A stretch of DNA of 64,000 nt from Bradyrhizobium liaoningense. Its GTDB lineage: Bacteria; Pseudomonadota; Alphaproteobacteria; Rhizobiales; Xanthobacteraceae. The notes beneath the pieces are model-generated. The model worked only from the letters and a program-made list of their open reading frames with translations, searched no databases and was not told the DNA's origin. Position numbers and translations under genes: made by a program. Below, piece after piece: positions 1 to 7,799 of this stretch. The stretch spans positions 337,104-401,103 of the forward strand of contig NZ_JAFCJT010000004.1 of assembly GCF_018130785.1 (NCBI RefSeq). Direction: 5' to 3'. Positions within the stretch are counted from its first letter, which is position 1. The number at the start of each line of letters is the position of its first letter.

Positions 1-109
1 GGAAGGTCACGCCGCTGACGACAGGCAATTCGATGCCGCCCTGCAGGTGCATCGTGAAGGTCTTCTTGGCATCAGCGATGTCGATCATGGCGGTCATCGG
101 AAAACTCAT
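1..109 (-). CDS. phnL: PhnL, C-P lyase ABC-type subunit (5' part only)
   Basis: Only the first 36 codons are inside the window; the gene runs off the left edge. The reverse-strand peptide begins MSFPMTAMIDIADAKKTF and continues into TMHLQGGIELPVVSGVTF, which matches the N-terminus of PhnL (KTF..H.Q.G..LPVL). Internal ATG codons at 97 and 88 are alternative starts. PhnL is an ABC-ATPase-like partner of the C-P lyase core and is needed for the PhnI reaction that joins phosphonate to the ribose of a purine nucleotide. It begins 10 nt after the phnK stop, so it is the next gene of the same operon. The Walker motifs lie outside the window, so the call rests on the N-terminus and position. Confidence 0.85.
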   Translation of the reverse strand, partial: MSFPMTAMIDIADAKKTFTMHLQGGIELPVVSGVTF

Positions 110-119
110 CTTGGAAGGC

Positions 120-917
120 TCATGGCGGCAGAATCGAGGAGACGAGGAGCTGGGTATAGGGCTCACGGGGATCGTCGAGCACCTGGTCGGTGAGACCGGT
201 CTCGATGACGCGGCCGCCTTTCATCACCATCACGCGATGCGACAACAGCCGGGCGACCGCGAGATCGTGGGTGACGATGATGACGGCGAGATGCAACTCG
301 GCGACGAGGCTACGCACGAGATCGAGCAGGCGGGCCTGCACGGAAACATCGAGGCCGCCGGTCGGTTCGTCCATGAACACCAGCCGCGGCTCGGTGACGA
401 GGTTGCGGGCGATCTGGAGGCGCTGGCGCATGCCGCCGGAGTAGGTCCGCGGCGCATCGTCGATGCGCGCGATGTCGATCTCGACACGGGTGAGCCAGTC
501 CGACGCGGTGTCGCGAATGCGGCCATAGTGATTCCAGCCCACCGCCATCAGCCGCTCGCCGACATTGGCGCCGGCCGACACCGCCATGCGGAGGCCCTGC
601 GCGGGATCCTGATGCACAAAACCCCAATCGGTGCGGAACAGGAAGCGCCGCTCGGCTTCGCCGAGGCTCGTGAGATCGCGGGTGACGCCGTCGCGCATCC
701 GGTAAGAGACCTGGCCGGCGCTCGGCGCGAGCTGGCCCGACAGCATCTGCAGCAGTGTCGACTTGCCCGACCCGGACTCGCCGACGATCGCCAGCACCTC
801 GCCGGGATAGAGCGAGAACGACACGTCGCGGCACGCGGCGATGCGGCCATAGGACTTGCTGAGAGACTCGGAGACCAGCAGCGGCTGGTCGTTTTCGAGA
901 CTATCGAGATCAGCCAT
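120..917 (-). CDS. phnK: PhnK, C-P lyase complex ATP-binding subunit
   Basis: A 265-residue ABC ATPase. It carries Walker A (GESGSGKST, about residues 47-55), the ABC signature (YSGGMRQRLQIARN) and Walker B (LVFMDEPTGGLD). Despite the transporter-like fold, PhnK is known to dock on the PhnGHIJ core and not on a membrane permease, and there is no permease gene in this operon. Its start overlaps the end of phnJ by 8 nt, which suggests translational coupling and supports complex assembly. Length is close to the family norm of about 250. Confidence 0.95.
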   Translation of the reverse strand: MADLDSLENDQPLLVSESLSKSYGRIAACRDVSFSLYPGEVLAIVGESGSGKSTLLQMLSGQLAPSAGQVSYRMRDGVTRDLTSLGEAERRFLFRTDWGFVHQDPAQGLRMAVSAGANVGERLMAVGWNHYGRIRDTASDWLTRVEIDIARIDDAPRTYSGGMRQRLQIARNLVTEPRLVFMDEPTGGLDVSVQARLLDLVRSLVAELHLAVIIVTHDLAVARLLSHRVMVMKGGRVIETGLTDQVLDDPREPYTQLLVSSILPP

Positions 918-1800
918 GTGAGCCCGCCTTCTCCTTGTACGGCGCAGCGCTCAGGCTGCCGTGATGGCCGGCGGCCTGACGGCCTTCACAATAATCGGTG
1001 TCCGAGCACACGAACATGCGCCCGCCCTTGTCGTCGGTGACGATCTCGTCGAGATAGGAATTCTCGGCGCCGCACAGCGCGCAGGGCGCGTTGAAACGAT
1101 ACGGCTCGAACGGATGATCCTCGAAATCGAGCGACACCACCTGCGTATAGGGCGGGATCGCATAGATGCGCTTCTCGCGGCCGGCGCCGAACAATTGCAG
1201 TGCCGGGCAATTGTCCATCTTGGGATTGTCGAATTTCGGCGTCGGCGACGGGTCCATCACGTAGCGCGCATTCACCTTCACCGGATAGGCGTAGGCGGTG
1301 GCGATGTGGCCGAAGCGGGCGATGTCCTCGTAGAGCTTCACATGCATCAGGCCGTATTCAGCCAGCGCATGCATGCGCCGCGTGTCGGTCTCGCGCGGTT
1401 CGAGGAAACGCAGGGGTTCGGGGATCGGCACCTGATAGACCAGCACCTGGCTTGCGTGCAGCGAGGTCTCCGGGATGCGGTGACGGGTCTGGATCACGGT
1501 CGCCTGATCCGTCGCCGTCGTCGTGGCGACGCCGGCGGTCTTGGCGAAGAATTTGCGGATCGAGATCGCGTTCGTGGTGTCGTCGGAACCCTGGTCGATT
1601 ACCTTCAGCACATCCTGGGGACCGAGGATCGCCGCGGTCACCTGCACGCCGCCGGTGCCCCAGCCATAGGGCATCGGCATCTCGCGGCTGGCGAACGGCA
1701 CCTGATAGCCGGGGATCGCGATCGCCTTGAGGATCGCGCGGCGGATCATCCGCTTGGTCTGTTCGTCGAGATAGGCAAAATTGTAGGCGGGCGCGTTCAT
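910..1800 (-). CDS. phnJ: PhnJ, radical-SAM carbon-phosphorus lyase
   Basis: A 296-residue protein that performs the C-P bond cleavage: 5-phosphoribosyl 1-methylphosphonate gives methane (or another alkane) and the 1,2-cyclic phosphate. The iron-sulfur ligand set is non-canonical and visible: C240-x2-C243-x21-C265-x5-C271, the same spacing as in characterised PhnJ. The N-terminal IPGYQVPF segment holds the glycine (G31 here) equivalent to the radical-bearing glycine of the E. coli enzyme. The start ATG overlaps the phnI stop as ATGA. All residues I would look for are intact, so the enzyme should be functional. Confidence 0.97.
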   Translation of the reverse strand: MNAPAYNFAYLDEQTKRMIRRAILKAIAIPGYQVPFASREMPMPYGWGTGGVQVTAAILGPQDVLKVIDQGSDDTTNAISIRKFFAKTAGVATTTATDQATVIQTRHRIPETSLHASQVLVYQVPIPEPLRFLEPRETDTRRMHALAEYGLMHVKLYEDIARFGHIATAYAYPVKVNARYVMDPSPTPKFDNPKMDNCPALQLFGAGREKRIYAIPPYTQVVSLDFEDHPFEPYRFNAPCALCGAENSYLDEIVTDDKGGRMFVCSDTDYCEGRQAAGHHGSLSAAPYKEKAGSHG

Positions 1801-2900
1801 TCCGCGGCCTCCTTCATGGCATCGGGCGCGTTGGCCTCGGCAAACTCCTTGCGCAGCTTGCGCAGGAGGCCGAGCTCGGACTGGAAGTCGACATAATGCG
1901 GCAGCTTCAGATGCTCGACGAAGCCGGTCGCCTGGACGTTGTCCGAATGTGACATGACGAATTCTTCATCTTGCGCCGGGGCTCCCACTTCCTCACCCAG
2001 CTCGCGGGCACGCAGCGCGCGATCGACCAGCGCCATCGACATGGTCTTGCGCTCGCTCTGGCCGAAGGCAAGGCCATAGCCGCGGGTGAAGCACGGCGCT
2101 TCCGTCGCCGAGCCCTTGAATTGATTCACCATCTGGCATTCGGTGAGCTCGATCGAGCCGAGCGGCACGGCGAAGCCGACGTCTTCCGCGAAGAATTCGA
2201 CCTCGACCTCGCCGAAGCGGATCTCGCCGACGAAGGGATGGTTGCGGCCGTAACCGCGCTGGGTGGAATAACCCATGGCCAGCAGAAACCCTTCGTCACC
2301 GCGCGCGAGATTTTGCAGGCGCAGGTCGCGATCGGCCGGAAAGTTCAGCGGTTCGCGCGTGAGATCGCCGACGCTCGCCCCGTCCTCGGCCCGCGGCGAG
2401 GATTCGATCAGCCCGTCGCGGCCCAGAATATCGGTCACGCGCGGCGTCGGCGCCGTCGAAGCTTGAGCCGTCGCGGGCACTTCAGGCACAAACCCCTCGG
2501 CGAGAGAGGGATCGAGCAGGCGGTGCGTGTAGTCGAAGGTCGGCCCGAGGATCTGGCCGCCGGGAATATCCTTGAAGGTCGCAGACACCCGCCGCTGCAC
2601 CCGCATCGCGCCGGTGTCAACCGGCTCGCTCGTGCCGAAGCGGGGCAGCGTGGCGCGGAAGGCGCGGACCAGGAAGATCGCCTCGATCAGATCCCCGCGC
2701 GCCTGCTTGATGGCGAGCGCCGCGAGCTCGCGGTCATAGAGCGACCCTTCGCTCATGACGCGGTCCACGGCCAGCCCAAGCTGCTCCGAGATCTGATCGA
2801 GTGTGACTTCGGAAACGCTCTGGTCGCCACGCCGCGCATTGGCGAGCAGGCGATGGGCGTTCTCGATGGCGCGCTCGCCGCCTTTGACTGCGACATACAT
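1797..2900 (-). CDS. phnI: PhnI, purine-ribosyl phosphonate synthase subunit
   Basis: A 367-residue PhnI. The protein starts MYVAVKGGERAIENAHRLLA, the conserved PhnI N-terminus, and contains the family segment MGYSTQRGYGRNHPFVGEIR. With PhnG, PhnH and PhnL, PhnI displaces adenine from ATP with phosphonate to give the ribosyl-triphosphate intermediate; on its own it shows nucleosidase activity. It starts 4 nt after the phnH stop and its stop overlaps phnJ, so it lies in the middle of a tight operon. Length agrees with the family (about 350-370). Confidence 0.96.
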   Translation of the reverse strand: MYVAVKGGERAIENAHRLLANARRGDQSVSEVTLDQISEQLGLAVDRVMSEGSLYDRELAALAIKQARGDLIEAIFLVRAFRATLPRFGTSEPVDTGAMRVQRRVSATFKDIPGGQILGPTFDYTHRLLDPSLAEGFVPEVPATAQASTAPTPRVTDILGRDGLIESSPRAEDGASVGDLTREPLNFPADRDLRLQNLARGDEGFLLAMGYSTQRGYGRNHPFVGEIRFGEVEVEFFAEDVGFAVPLGSIELTECQMVNQFKGSATEAPCFTRGYGLAFGQSERKTMSMALVDRALRARELGEEVGAPAQDEEFVMSHSDNVQATGFVEHLKLPHYVDFQSELGLLRKLRKEFAEANAPDAMKEAAE

Positions 2901-2904
2901 GCGA

Positions 2905-3513
2905 CTAGCTTCCCTTGTTCACGACACGCGTGGTGCGCGGGATCGCAACCACGGCATCATCGGCGACCAGCACCAAATCGATGCCGCGCGGAAACAGCGC
3001 CTCGTTGAACCGCAGCCGTTCGAACAGGTCGAAAGGCCTGATCGAGGCCTGAAGCGTCGCGACACCATCGATGCCGGGGCCACGCAACTCGAAACTGCGA
3101 CCTGAGTCCAGGCTCTCGACCTGAAGGATCACCGTGGTCGAACGATCCGGATACTCATTCGTGCCCAGCGCGAAGCGCTCGAGCGACGGCAGCGCGGCGC
3201 CGTCACTGATCAGCGCGAAACTCGCAATCGAGGAGTCCTGCACCACCGGCGCGCCGGTGTGGAACTTGAGCCATTTCACCACGTCGGAGCTCTCCGCCAT
3301 CCGCTCATCGAGCCAGAGCGGCGTGTCGTGGTCGAACAGCGTCAGCGCGATCGCGGCAGTGCCGCGCATCGCTGGTCCGGGCGCACCCGCCATCGGCACG
3401 ATGCGCTGGACCGAGCCCGGCCGCGCCATCGCATCCATGACCGAACGAAAAGTCGATTGCGCCGACAAGACCTTGTCGGCGAAACCCGGCGGCAGTTCCG
3501 CAATCGTGGTCAT
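2905..3513 (-). CDS. phnH: PhnH, C-P lyase core subunit
   Basis: A 202-residue PhnH from the ATG at 3513, chosen because the reading starts MTTIAELPPGFADKVLSAQS, which fits PhnH (..GF..PV..AQ..FR..MDAMARPG). A longer form from 3552 would overlap phnG heavily. The family segment FRSVMDAMARPGS is clear. PhnH is a PLP-transferase-fold protein with no PLP site that forms part of the PhnG2H2I2J2 core. It begins 4 nt after the phnG stop codon. Confidence 0.94.
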   Translation of the reverse strand: MTTIAELPPGFADKVLSAQSTFRSVMDAMARPGSVQRIVPMAGAPGPAMRGTAAIALTLFDHDTPLWLDERMAESSDVVKWLKFHTGAPVVQDSSIASFALISDGAALPSLERFALGTNEYPDRSTTVILQVESLDSGRSFELRGPGIDGVATLQASIRPFDLFERLRFNEALFPRGIDLVLVADDAVVAIPRTTRVVNKGS

Positions 3514-3517
3514 GGCC

Positions 3518-3982
3518 TCACCCCTCACCGCGCACCATGGTGTAGAAATCAACCTTCGTCGCGGCGGTCTCGGCCGCCGCCTGCTTGCGCTGAATCATAA
3601 GCTGCTCGCGCAACGGCGCGATAACGTCACGCTCCACCGCCTCGCCGAAATCACTGGACTGCGCCAGCGCGTCGCACAGCGCGATCAACCGCGCCTTCTC
3701 GCCGTCGCGCCCCAGCGCGTAGCCGAAGCCGACCTCGCCGCTCGCGAGCCGGACCGCGGCGCGGGACACCGTCGCTTCGCCGAGATTGAACGGCGCGCCA
3801 TCGCCGCCGACCCGGCCGCGCAGCATGACAAGGCCGTTTTCCGGCGCGCGCAGCTCCTGATGAGCCGGCAGGGCGAGAGCGCGGAGGCGAGCGGCGATCT
3901 CGCCCGCCTCCGCGTGCGCCAGCACGGCCATCGCGGCCTTGCGCTGGGCTTGCTGGTTGTTGTGCTGGGTCACCAAATCCAC
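3518..3982 (-). CDS. phnG: PhnG, C-P lyase core subunit
   Basis: A 154-residue PhnG, first gene of the C-P lyase operon. The segment AAMAVLAHAEAGEIAARL matches the family N-terminus (..WM.VLA.A...EL..), and the later DALAQ...F region is also typical. The start is a GTG at 3982; another GTG at 3973 is possible because neither has a strong ribosome binding site. The 120 bp upstream hold an inverted repeat and a Pho-box-like array, described separately. PhnG is a structural and catalytic partner of PhnI. Confidence 0.92.
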   Translation of the reverse strand: MDLVTQHNNQQAQRKAAMAVLAHAEAGEIAARLRALALPAHQELRAPENGLVMLRGRVGGDGAPFNLGEATVSRAAVRLASGEVGFGYALGRDGEKARLIALCDALAQSSDFGEAVERDVIAPLREQLMIQRKQAAAETAATKVDFYTMVRGEG

Positions 3983-4009
3983 CGAACTTTTCTACGAACT
4001 TGCCGAATC

Positions 4010-4037
4010 CAAGTTGTCTATGATAATAGACAACTTG
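4010..4037. promoter_or_regulatory. Perfect inverted repeat, probable PhnF operator
   Basis: Two perfect 11-bp arms, CAAGTTGTCTA (4010-4020) and TAGACAACTTG (4027-4037), are separated by TGATAA. The site lies 28 bp upstream of phnG and 64 bp upstream of phnF, in the only intergenic space between the two divergent genes. HutC-type GntR proteins such as PhnF bind two-fold sites of this size, so autoregulation plus repression of phnG-L is the natural reading. The assignment to PhnF is inference from position. Confidence 0.7.
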
Positions 4038-4050
4038 ATACGGAAGCGCC

Positions 4051-4079
4051 ATGACTGTTTCGTGACAAACGTGTGATTT
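4051..4079 (-). promoter_or_regulatory. Pho-box-like array upstream of phnG
   Basis: On the plus strand the units ATGACTG (4051), GTGACAA (4062) and GTGATTT (4073) recur with exactly 11-bp spacing. Read on the minus strand they approximate CTGTCAT, the 7-bp Pho-box half-site, with 4-bp spacers. The array faces phnG and sits about 70-100 bp upstream of its start, the usual place for a PhoB activator site. The third unit is weaker than the first two. Confidence 0.65.
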
Positions 4080-4101
4080 CTGAAGTAGGCTTCTCGGCGA
4101 C

Positions 4102-4830
4102 ATGAGCATGCAGGACACAGCCTCTTCGGGCGTCGCGCTGTGGCGCCTCGTTGCCGACGGCATCGAGCGCGGCATCGCCGACGGCCGCTTTGCGGCCGGC
4201 GACAAGCTGCCGGGCGAGGTGGAGATCGCCGAAACCTATCGCGTGAACCGCCACACCGTGCGGCGCGCGCTCGCAGCCCTGGCCGAACGCGGCCTGGTGC
4301 GCGCCGAACGCGGCAGCGGAACCTATGTCGAGGCGCAGAAACTCGCCTATCCGCTGCGCTCGCGCACCCGCTTCTCCGAGATCGTCGGCGCGGACGGCCG
4401 CGAGCCGCATGGCCGGCTGATCGAGGCATCCGACGACGTCGCGACCCGAGACCTGGCGCGGGAACTGGGATTGAAGGCCGGCGCACCGCTGGTGCGGATC
4501 GAGGCGATACGCCTCGCCGACCGCACGCCGATCTGCGTCTCCACCACCTGGCTGTCAGCGGAATTGTTTCCGGGCGCGGGCGAGGTGTTCGCCGCGACCC
4601 GCTCGATGACGAAACTGCTCGAGCATTACGGCGTCCGCGACTACAGCCGCGGCGCGACCCGGATCACCGCCGGCATCGTCGACGCGACCGACGCCGCGCG
4701 GCTCGATCTGCCGCTCGGACGGCCGATCCTCGTGGTCGACGCGACCGACCACGATCTCGCGGGCAAGCCGCTGGTGACCAAGCACTCGCGCTTTGCCGCG
4801 GAGCGCGTGGAGTTTTTGGTGGAGTCGTAG
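4102..4830 (+). CDS. phnF: PhnF, GntR/HutC-family phosphonate repressor
   Basis: A 242-residue transcription regulator with an N-terminal winged helix-turn-helix (about residues 10-75, including YRVNRHTVRRALAALAERG and the wing GSGTYVE) and a C-terminal UTRA ligand domain typical of the HutC subfamily. It is divergent from phnG and reads toward the end of phnE1, so it sits between the C-P lyase and transport operons. PhnF proteins repress phosphonate operons and respond to phosphate or a phosphonate metabolite; the ligand cannot be read from sequence. A perfect inverted repeat in front of it is the probable operator. Confidence 0.92.
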   Translation: MSMQDTASSGVALWRLVADGIERGIADGRFAAGDKLPGEVEIAETYRVNRHTVRRALAALAERGLVRAERGSGTYVEAQKLAYPLRSRTRFSEIVGADGREPHGRLIEASDDVATRDLARELGLKAGAPLVRIEAIRLADRTPICVSTTWLSAELFPGAGEVFAATRSMTKLLEHYGVRDYSRGATRITAGIVDATDAARLDLPLGRPILVVDATDHDLAGKPLVTKHSRFAAERVEFLVES

Positions 4831-4837
4831 GCCTCTT

Positions 4838-4983
4838 CCCCTCTCCCCTTGTGGGAGAGGGTGGCTCGCCGCGATAGCGGCGAGACGGGTGAGGGGTCTG
4901 TCTCCGCAAATCCCGTCAGAGCTTGAGGAGACATACCCCTCATCCGGCGCTTCGCGCCACCTTCTCCCACAAGGGGAGAAGGC
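4838..4983. repeat. Pair of inverted REP-like palindromic elements
   Basis: Between the convergent phnF and phnE1 stops lie two related hairpin elements in opposite orientation. The first begins CCCTCTCCCCTTGTGGGAG near 4838 and ends GGGTGAGGGG near 4896. The second runs from ACCCCTCATCCGGCGC near 4934 to CCACAAGGGGAGAAGG near 4982. Each contains the CTCCC-TTGTG-GGGAG type palindrome, and together they form a BIME-like inverted pair. It may also end transcription from both sides, though no clear T-run follows. Confidence 0.75.
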
Positions 4984-4998
4984 AAGAAGAAGCTGTGA

Positions 4999-5847
4999 TC
5001 AGGCGACCGCCCGTCTTCCAATAATCGCAAAGCGCAGCTTGCTCGAAATGAAATCGATCGCGGCGACCGCGACCAGAATCATCAGGATCAGGAACGACAC
5101 CCTCTGCCATTCCAGCACACGAATCTGCTCGGCGAGCTGGAGGCCGATGCCGCCGGCGCCGACGATGCCGATGATCGTGGCCGAGCGGGTGTTGGATTCG
5201 ATGAAATAGAGCACCTGGCCGGCGATCACGGGCAGCACCTGCGGCAACAGCCCAAAACGGATCTCGTGCAATGCGCTGCCACCGGAGGCGCGGATGCCTT
5301 CGACCTGCTTCTGGTCGGCGCCCTCGATCGCCTCCGAGAACAGCTTGCCGAACGCGCCGAAATCCGACACCGCGATGGCGAGCACACCGGCGAACGGACC
5401 GAGCCCGACCACATTGATCCACACCAGCGCCCAGATCAGCGTGTCGACGCCGCGGATCGAATCGAGGAAACGCCTGATAGGGAAGCGCAGGATCTGCGAG
5501 GGTATGACGTTGCGAGCGGCGAGCAAGCTGACCGGAAGCGCGAACACGGCCGCGAGCGTCGTGCCGAGCAATGCGATCGACAGCGTCTCACCCAGCGCCT
5601 TCAGATAGACCGGGAGCGAAGATCCGGGATCGGGCGGGATCATCATCAGGCTGATCCAGCCGAGCTGGCTCAGCCCTGCGAAGAATCGCGACGGCGAGAA
5701 GTCGAGATCGACGAGGCCGTAGACCAGGATCGCAAACGCCGCGACGATCATCGCGGGCATCGCGAGCCGCGCCGAGGCGGGGCGGTCGAACACATCGGGA
5801 TAGCGCGCGCGAAGCTCGCGCGTGTCGACCTCCTGCGGTCTCGTCAC
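4999..5847 (-). CDS. phnE: PhnE, phosphonate ABC transporter permease (second copy)
   Basis: A 282-residue inner-membrane permease of the PhnE/PtxC type with about six predicted membrane segments and the cytoplasmic loop EAIEGADQKQVEGIRASGGS, the EAA-type contact with PhnC. The start is the GTG at 5847, preceded by AGGAGG at a good distance; it overlaps the stop of the upstream permease gene as GTGA. It is the last gene of phnC-D-E2-E1. Most alphaproteobacterial phosphonate transporters use two PhnE chains where E. coli has one. Confidence 0.93.
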   Translation of the reverse strand: MTRPQEVDTRELRARYPDVFDRPASARLAMPAMIVAAFAILVYGLVDLDFSPSRFFAGLSQLGWISLMMIPPDPGSSLPVYLKALGETLSIALLGTTLAAVFALPVSLLAARNVIPSQILRFPIRRFLDSIRGVDTLIWALVWINVVGLGPFAGVLAIAVSDFGAFGKLFSEAIEGADQKQVEGIRASGGSALHEIRFGLLPQVLPVIAGQVLYFIESNTRSATIIGIVGAGGIGLQLAEQIRVLEWQRVSFLILMILVAVAAIDFISSKLRFAIIGRRAVA

Positions 5848-6728
5848 GTCCGTGCCTCCTTGCCGAACAGACGGCCGCGCAGCCAGCCCGTGGTGATGTC
5901 GATGATGAAGACCGTGATGATGATGGTGAGCAGGATGGCACTGACGTCGGAGTAATAGAACTTGCGGATGGCGACGACGAGCTCCTGGCCGATGCCGCCG
6001 GCACCGACGAAGCCCATGACCGAGGCCTCGCGGACATTGATCTCGAAGCGCAGCAGCGCATAGCTGGCATAGCCCGCGGTCACCTGCGGCACGACGGCGA
6101 AGCGCATGCAGGAGAGCCAGCTCGCGCCGATCGAGCGGATGCCTTCGACCGGCTTCATGTCGGCGTTCTCGACGATCTCGGAGAACAGTTTGCCGAGCGC
6201 GCCGGTGGAGTGGATCGCGATCGCCAGCACGCCGGCCATCGGCCCGAGGCCGAAGGCGATCACGAAGATCAGCGCGAAGACGATGCCCGGCACCGTGCGG
6301 GCGAATTCGAGCAGGCGGCGCACCACGAAGCGCAGCCAGGGCGACGGTGACGTGTTCTCGGCCGCGAAGAAATTCAGGCAGAATGCGAAAGTCGCGCCGA
6401 TCAGCGTGCCGACATAGGAAATCAGCAGCGTCTCGCCCAGCATCTTCAGCCATTTTCGCCAGCCCCACAGCCACTCGCCGAAATCGGTCCAGACCCGCTG
6501 GCCGCTGTCGAGCGTGAGGATGCGGTCGAAATAGCTGATGAAGTTGCCGAAATAAGTGAAAAGCGTGCGCAAATTCACTTCGGCGCCGATCGCGGCGAGA
6601 ACCAGCGCGGCGGCGAAGATCATAACTCCCAACAGGAGGCGGAGTCGCTTGCGCGCGACCGCCTGGCGATAGGCCGCGTTGAGCACGGCGAGCTGCTGCT
6701 CGGGGAGGATCGAAACCGCGACGGTCAT
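5844..6728 (-). CDS. phnE: PhnE, phosphonate ABC transporter permease (first copy)
   Basis: A 294-residue permease related to the downstream PhnE but longer at the N-terminus, with a membrane segment near residues 27-50 (LLLGVMIFAAALVLAAIGAE) and the EAA-like loop EIVENADMKPVEGIRSIGAS. It should form a heterodimeric channel with the overlapping downstream gene and receive ligand from PhnD, with PhnC as the ATPase. A strong stem-loop separates it from phnD. The translational overlap of the two permeases suggests equal production. Confidence 0.93.
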   Translation of the reverse strand: MTVAVSILPEQQLAVLNAAYRQAVARKRLRLLLGVMIFAAALVLAAIGAEVNLRTLFTYFGNFISYFDRILTLDSGQRVWTDFGEWLWGWRKWLKMLGETLLISYVGTLIGATFAFCLNFFAAENTSPSPWLRFVVRRLLEFARTVPGIVFALIFVIAFGLGPMAGVLAIAIHSTGALGKLFSEIVENADMKPVEGIRSIGASWLSCMRFAVVPQVTAGYASYALLRFEINVREASVMGFVGAGGIGQELVVAIRKFYYSDVSAILLTIIITVFIIDITTGWLRGRLFGKEART

Positions 6729-6760
6729 CTGGCCAGAGAAGGTGGTCGATCAAAGAGAAA

Positions 6761-6784
6761 GAGCCGGGTCCATCGACCCGGCTC
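6761..6784 (-). terminator. Stem-loop between phnD and phnE, attenuator-like
   Basis: A perfect 10-bp stem (GAGCCGGGTC / GACCCGGCTC) with a 4-nt loop lies 20 nt downstream of the phnD stop in the direction of transcription. On the minus strand it is followed by TTTCTCTTTG, a moderately T-rich tail. Such structures after binding-protein genes commonly stop part of the transcripts or protect the upstream message, so that binding protein exceeds permease. Confidence 0.7.
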
Positions 6785-6804
6785 CAGTGCTATCGTCCTG
6801 AAAC

Positions 6805-7740
6805 TCAGGACGCCTTCTTCTTACGCAGTGCATCGACGAACTTGATCAGCTCGATCGTGCCATCCCAATCCTTGGTGGTAGCGGGATGAAAACCCTTCTT
6901 CTGGCCGTCGGAGAGGCGGTCGAACGCGGCCTTGTCCTTGGCCGGCGCGTCGAAGAACGCCTTCGCGATCGCCGCCTTGGCGCCTTCCGGCAGGTCGGAA
7001 TTGTAGGCATAGGGGCCGTTGATGATCGGCGCCGACTTGTGGATGATGCGGAAATCGTCCTTCTTCATCGCCGAGCCGTCGGCGTTCTTCAGCATGTTCT
7101 TGGTCAGCATCTGCGCCAGCGTGGAATCGTCGTCGCTGGTCCACTGGTTGGCGGCGACGTCGACAGTGCCCTGGGCCAGCGCCAGGATCGCGTTCTCATG
7201 GCTGCCGGTGAAGACGACCTTGCTGAAATAGGTGTCGGCATCCGGGATGCCCATCTTGTCGAGCTCGAAGCGCGGCACGTTGTTGCCGGAGGTCGAGTTC
7301 GGGTCGACCAGGCCGAGGTTCTTGCCCTTGAGGTCATCGACCTTCTTGTAGGCGCTGCTCGCCTTGACGAAGAACACCGAATAGTAGCCGGTCGAGCCGT
7401 CGGCGTTGATGTCGTTGGCGAAGGCGTCGGTCTTGACACCGGTCAGGCGGGCGCGCGCGAACGACGCCGAGCCGTAGCTGGCGATCTGGATGTTGCCGGC
7501 GCGCTGGCCTTCGATGACCGCGGCGTAGTCGTTGGCGATACGCAGCGTGACCTTCACGCCCAGTTCCTTGGAGAGATAGCTCACGAACGGCGCCCAGCGC
7601 TCGGTGACGCCGGAGGCGTTCTCGGCCGGAACGACCGCGAAGGTCAGTTCGGGATATTTGGCTTTCCAGTCGTCGGCGGAGGCCGAGGTCGTGAACGCGA
7701 GCGCGGCGGCGCCGGCGAGGATGAGTCTGCGAGTGATCAT
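6805..7740 (-). CDS. phnD: PhnD, periplasmic phosphonate-binding protein
   Basis: A 311-residue periplasmic solute-binding protein. The ATG at 7740 is preferred because it gives a compact signal peptide (MITRRLILAGAAALAFTTSA, cut near SASA-D) and has AGAGGG upstream. The family segment VVPAENASGVTERWAPFVSY and the DPNSTSGNN ligand loop are typical of PhnD/PtxB/TauA-like type II binding proteins. It lies 59 nt after phnC. Substrate could be alkylphosphonates, 2-aminoethylphosphonate or phosphite; the linked C-P lyase favours broad phosphonate uptake. Confidence 0.94.
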   Translation of the reverse strand: MITRRLILAGAAALAFTTSASADDWKAKYPELTFAVVPAENASGVTERWAPFVSYLSKELGVKVTLRIANDYAAVIEGQRAGNIQIASYGSASFARARLTGVKTDAFANDINADGSTGYYSVFFVKASSAYKKVDDLKGKNLGLVDPNSTSGNNVPRFELDKMGIPDADTYFSKVVFTGSHENAILALAQGTVDVAANQWTSDDDSTLAQMLTKNMLKNADGSAMKKDDFRIIHKSAPIINGPYAYNSDLPEGAKAAIAKAFFDAPAKDKAAFDRLSDGQKKGFHPATTKDWDGTIELIKFVDALRKKKAS

Positions 7741-7799
7741 GATACCCTCTTCATCGGTTGGGGTCGGTTGACGCAAAAGTTGGCAACTACAGGCGGAGC

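Noticed and set aside
5848..6753. A long extension of the second phnE frame through the first phnE
   Set aside because: It is the out-of-frame shadow of the upstream permease; the GTG at 5847 with AGGAGG gives the proper PhnE N-terminus.
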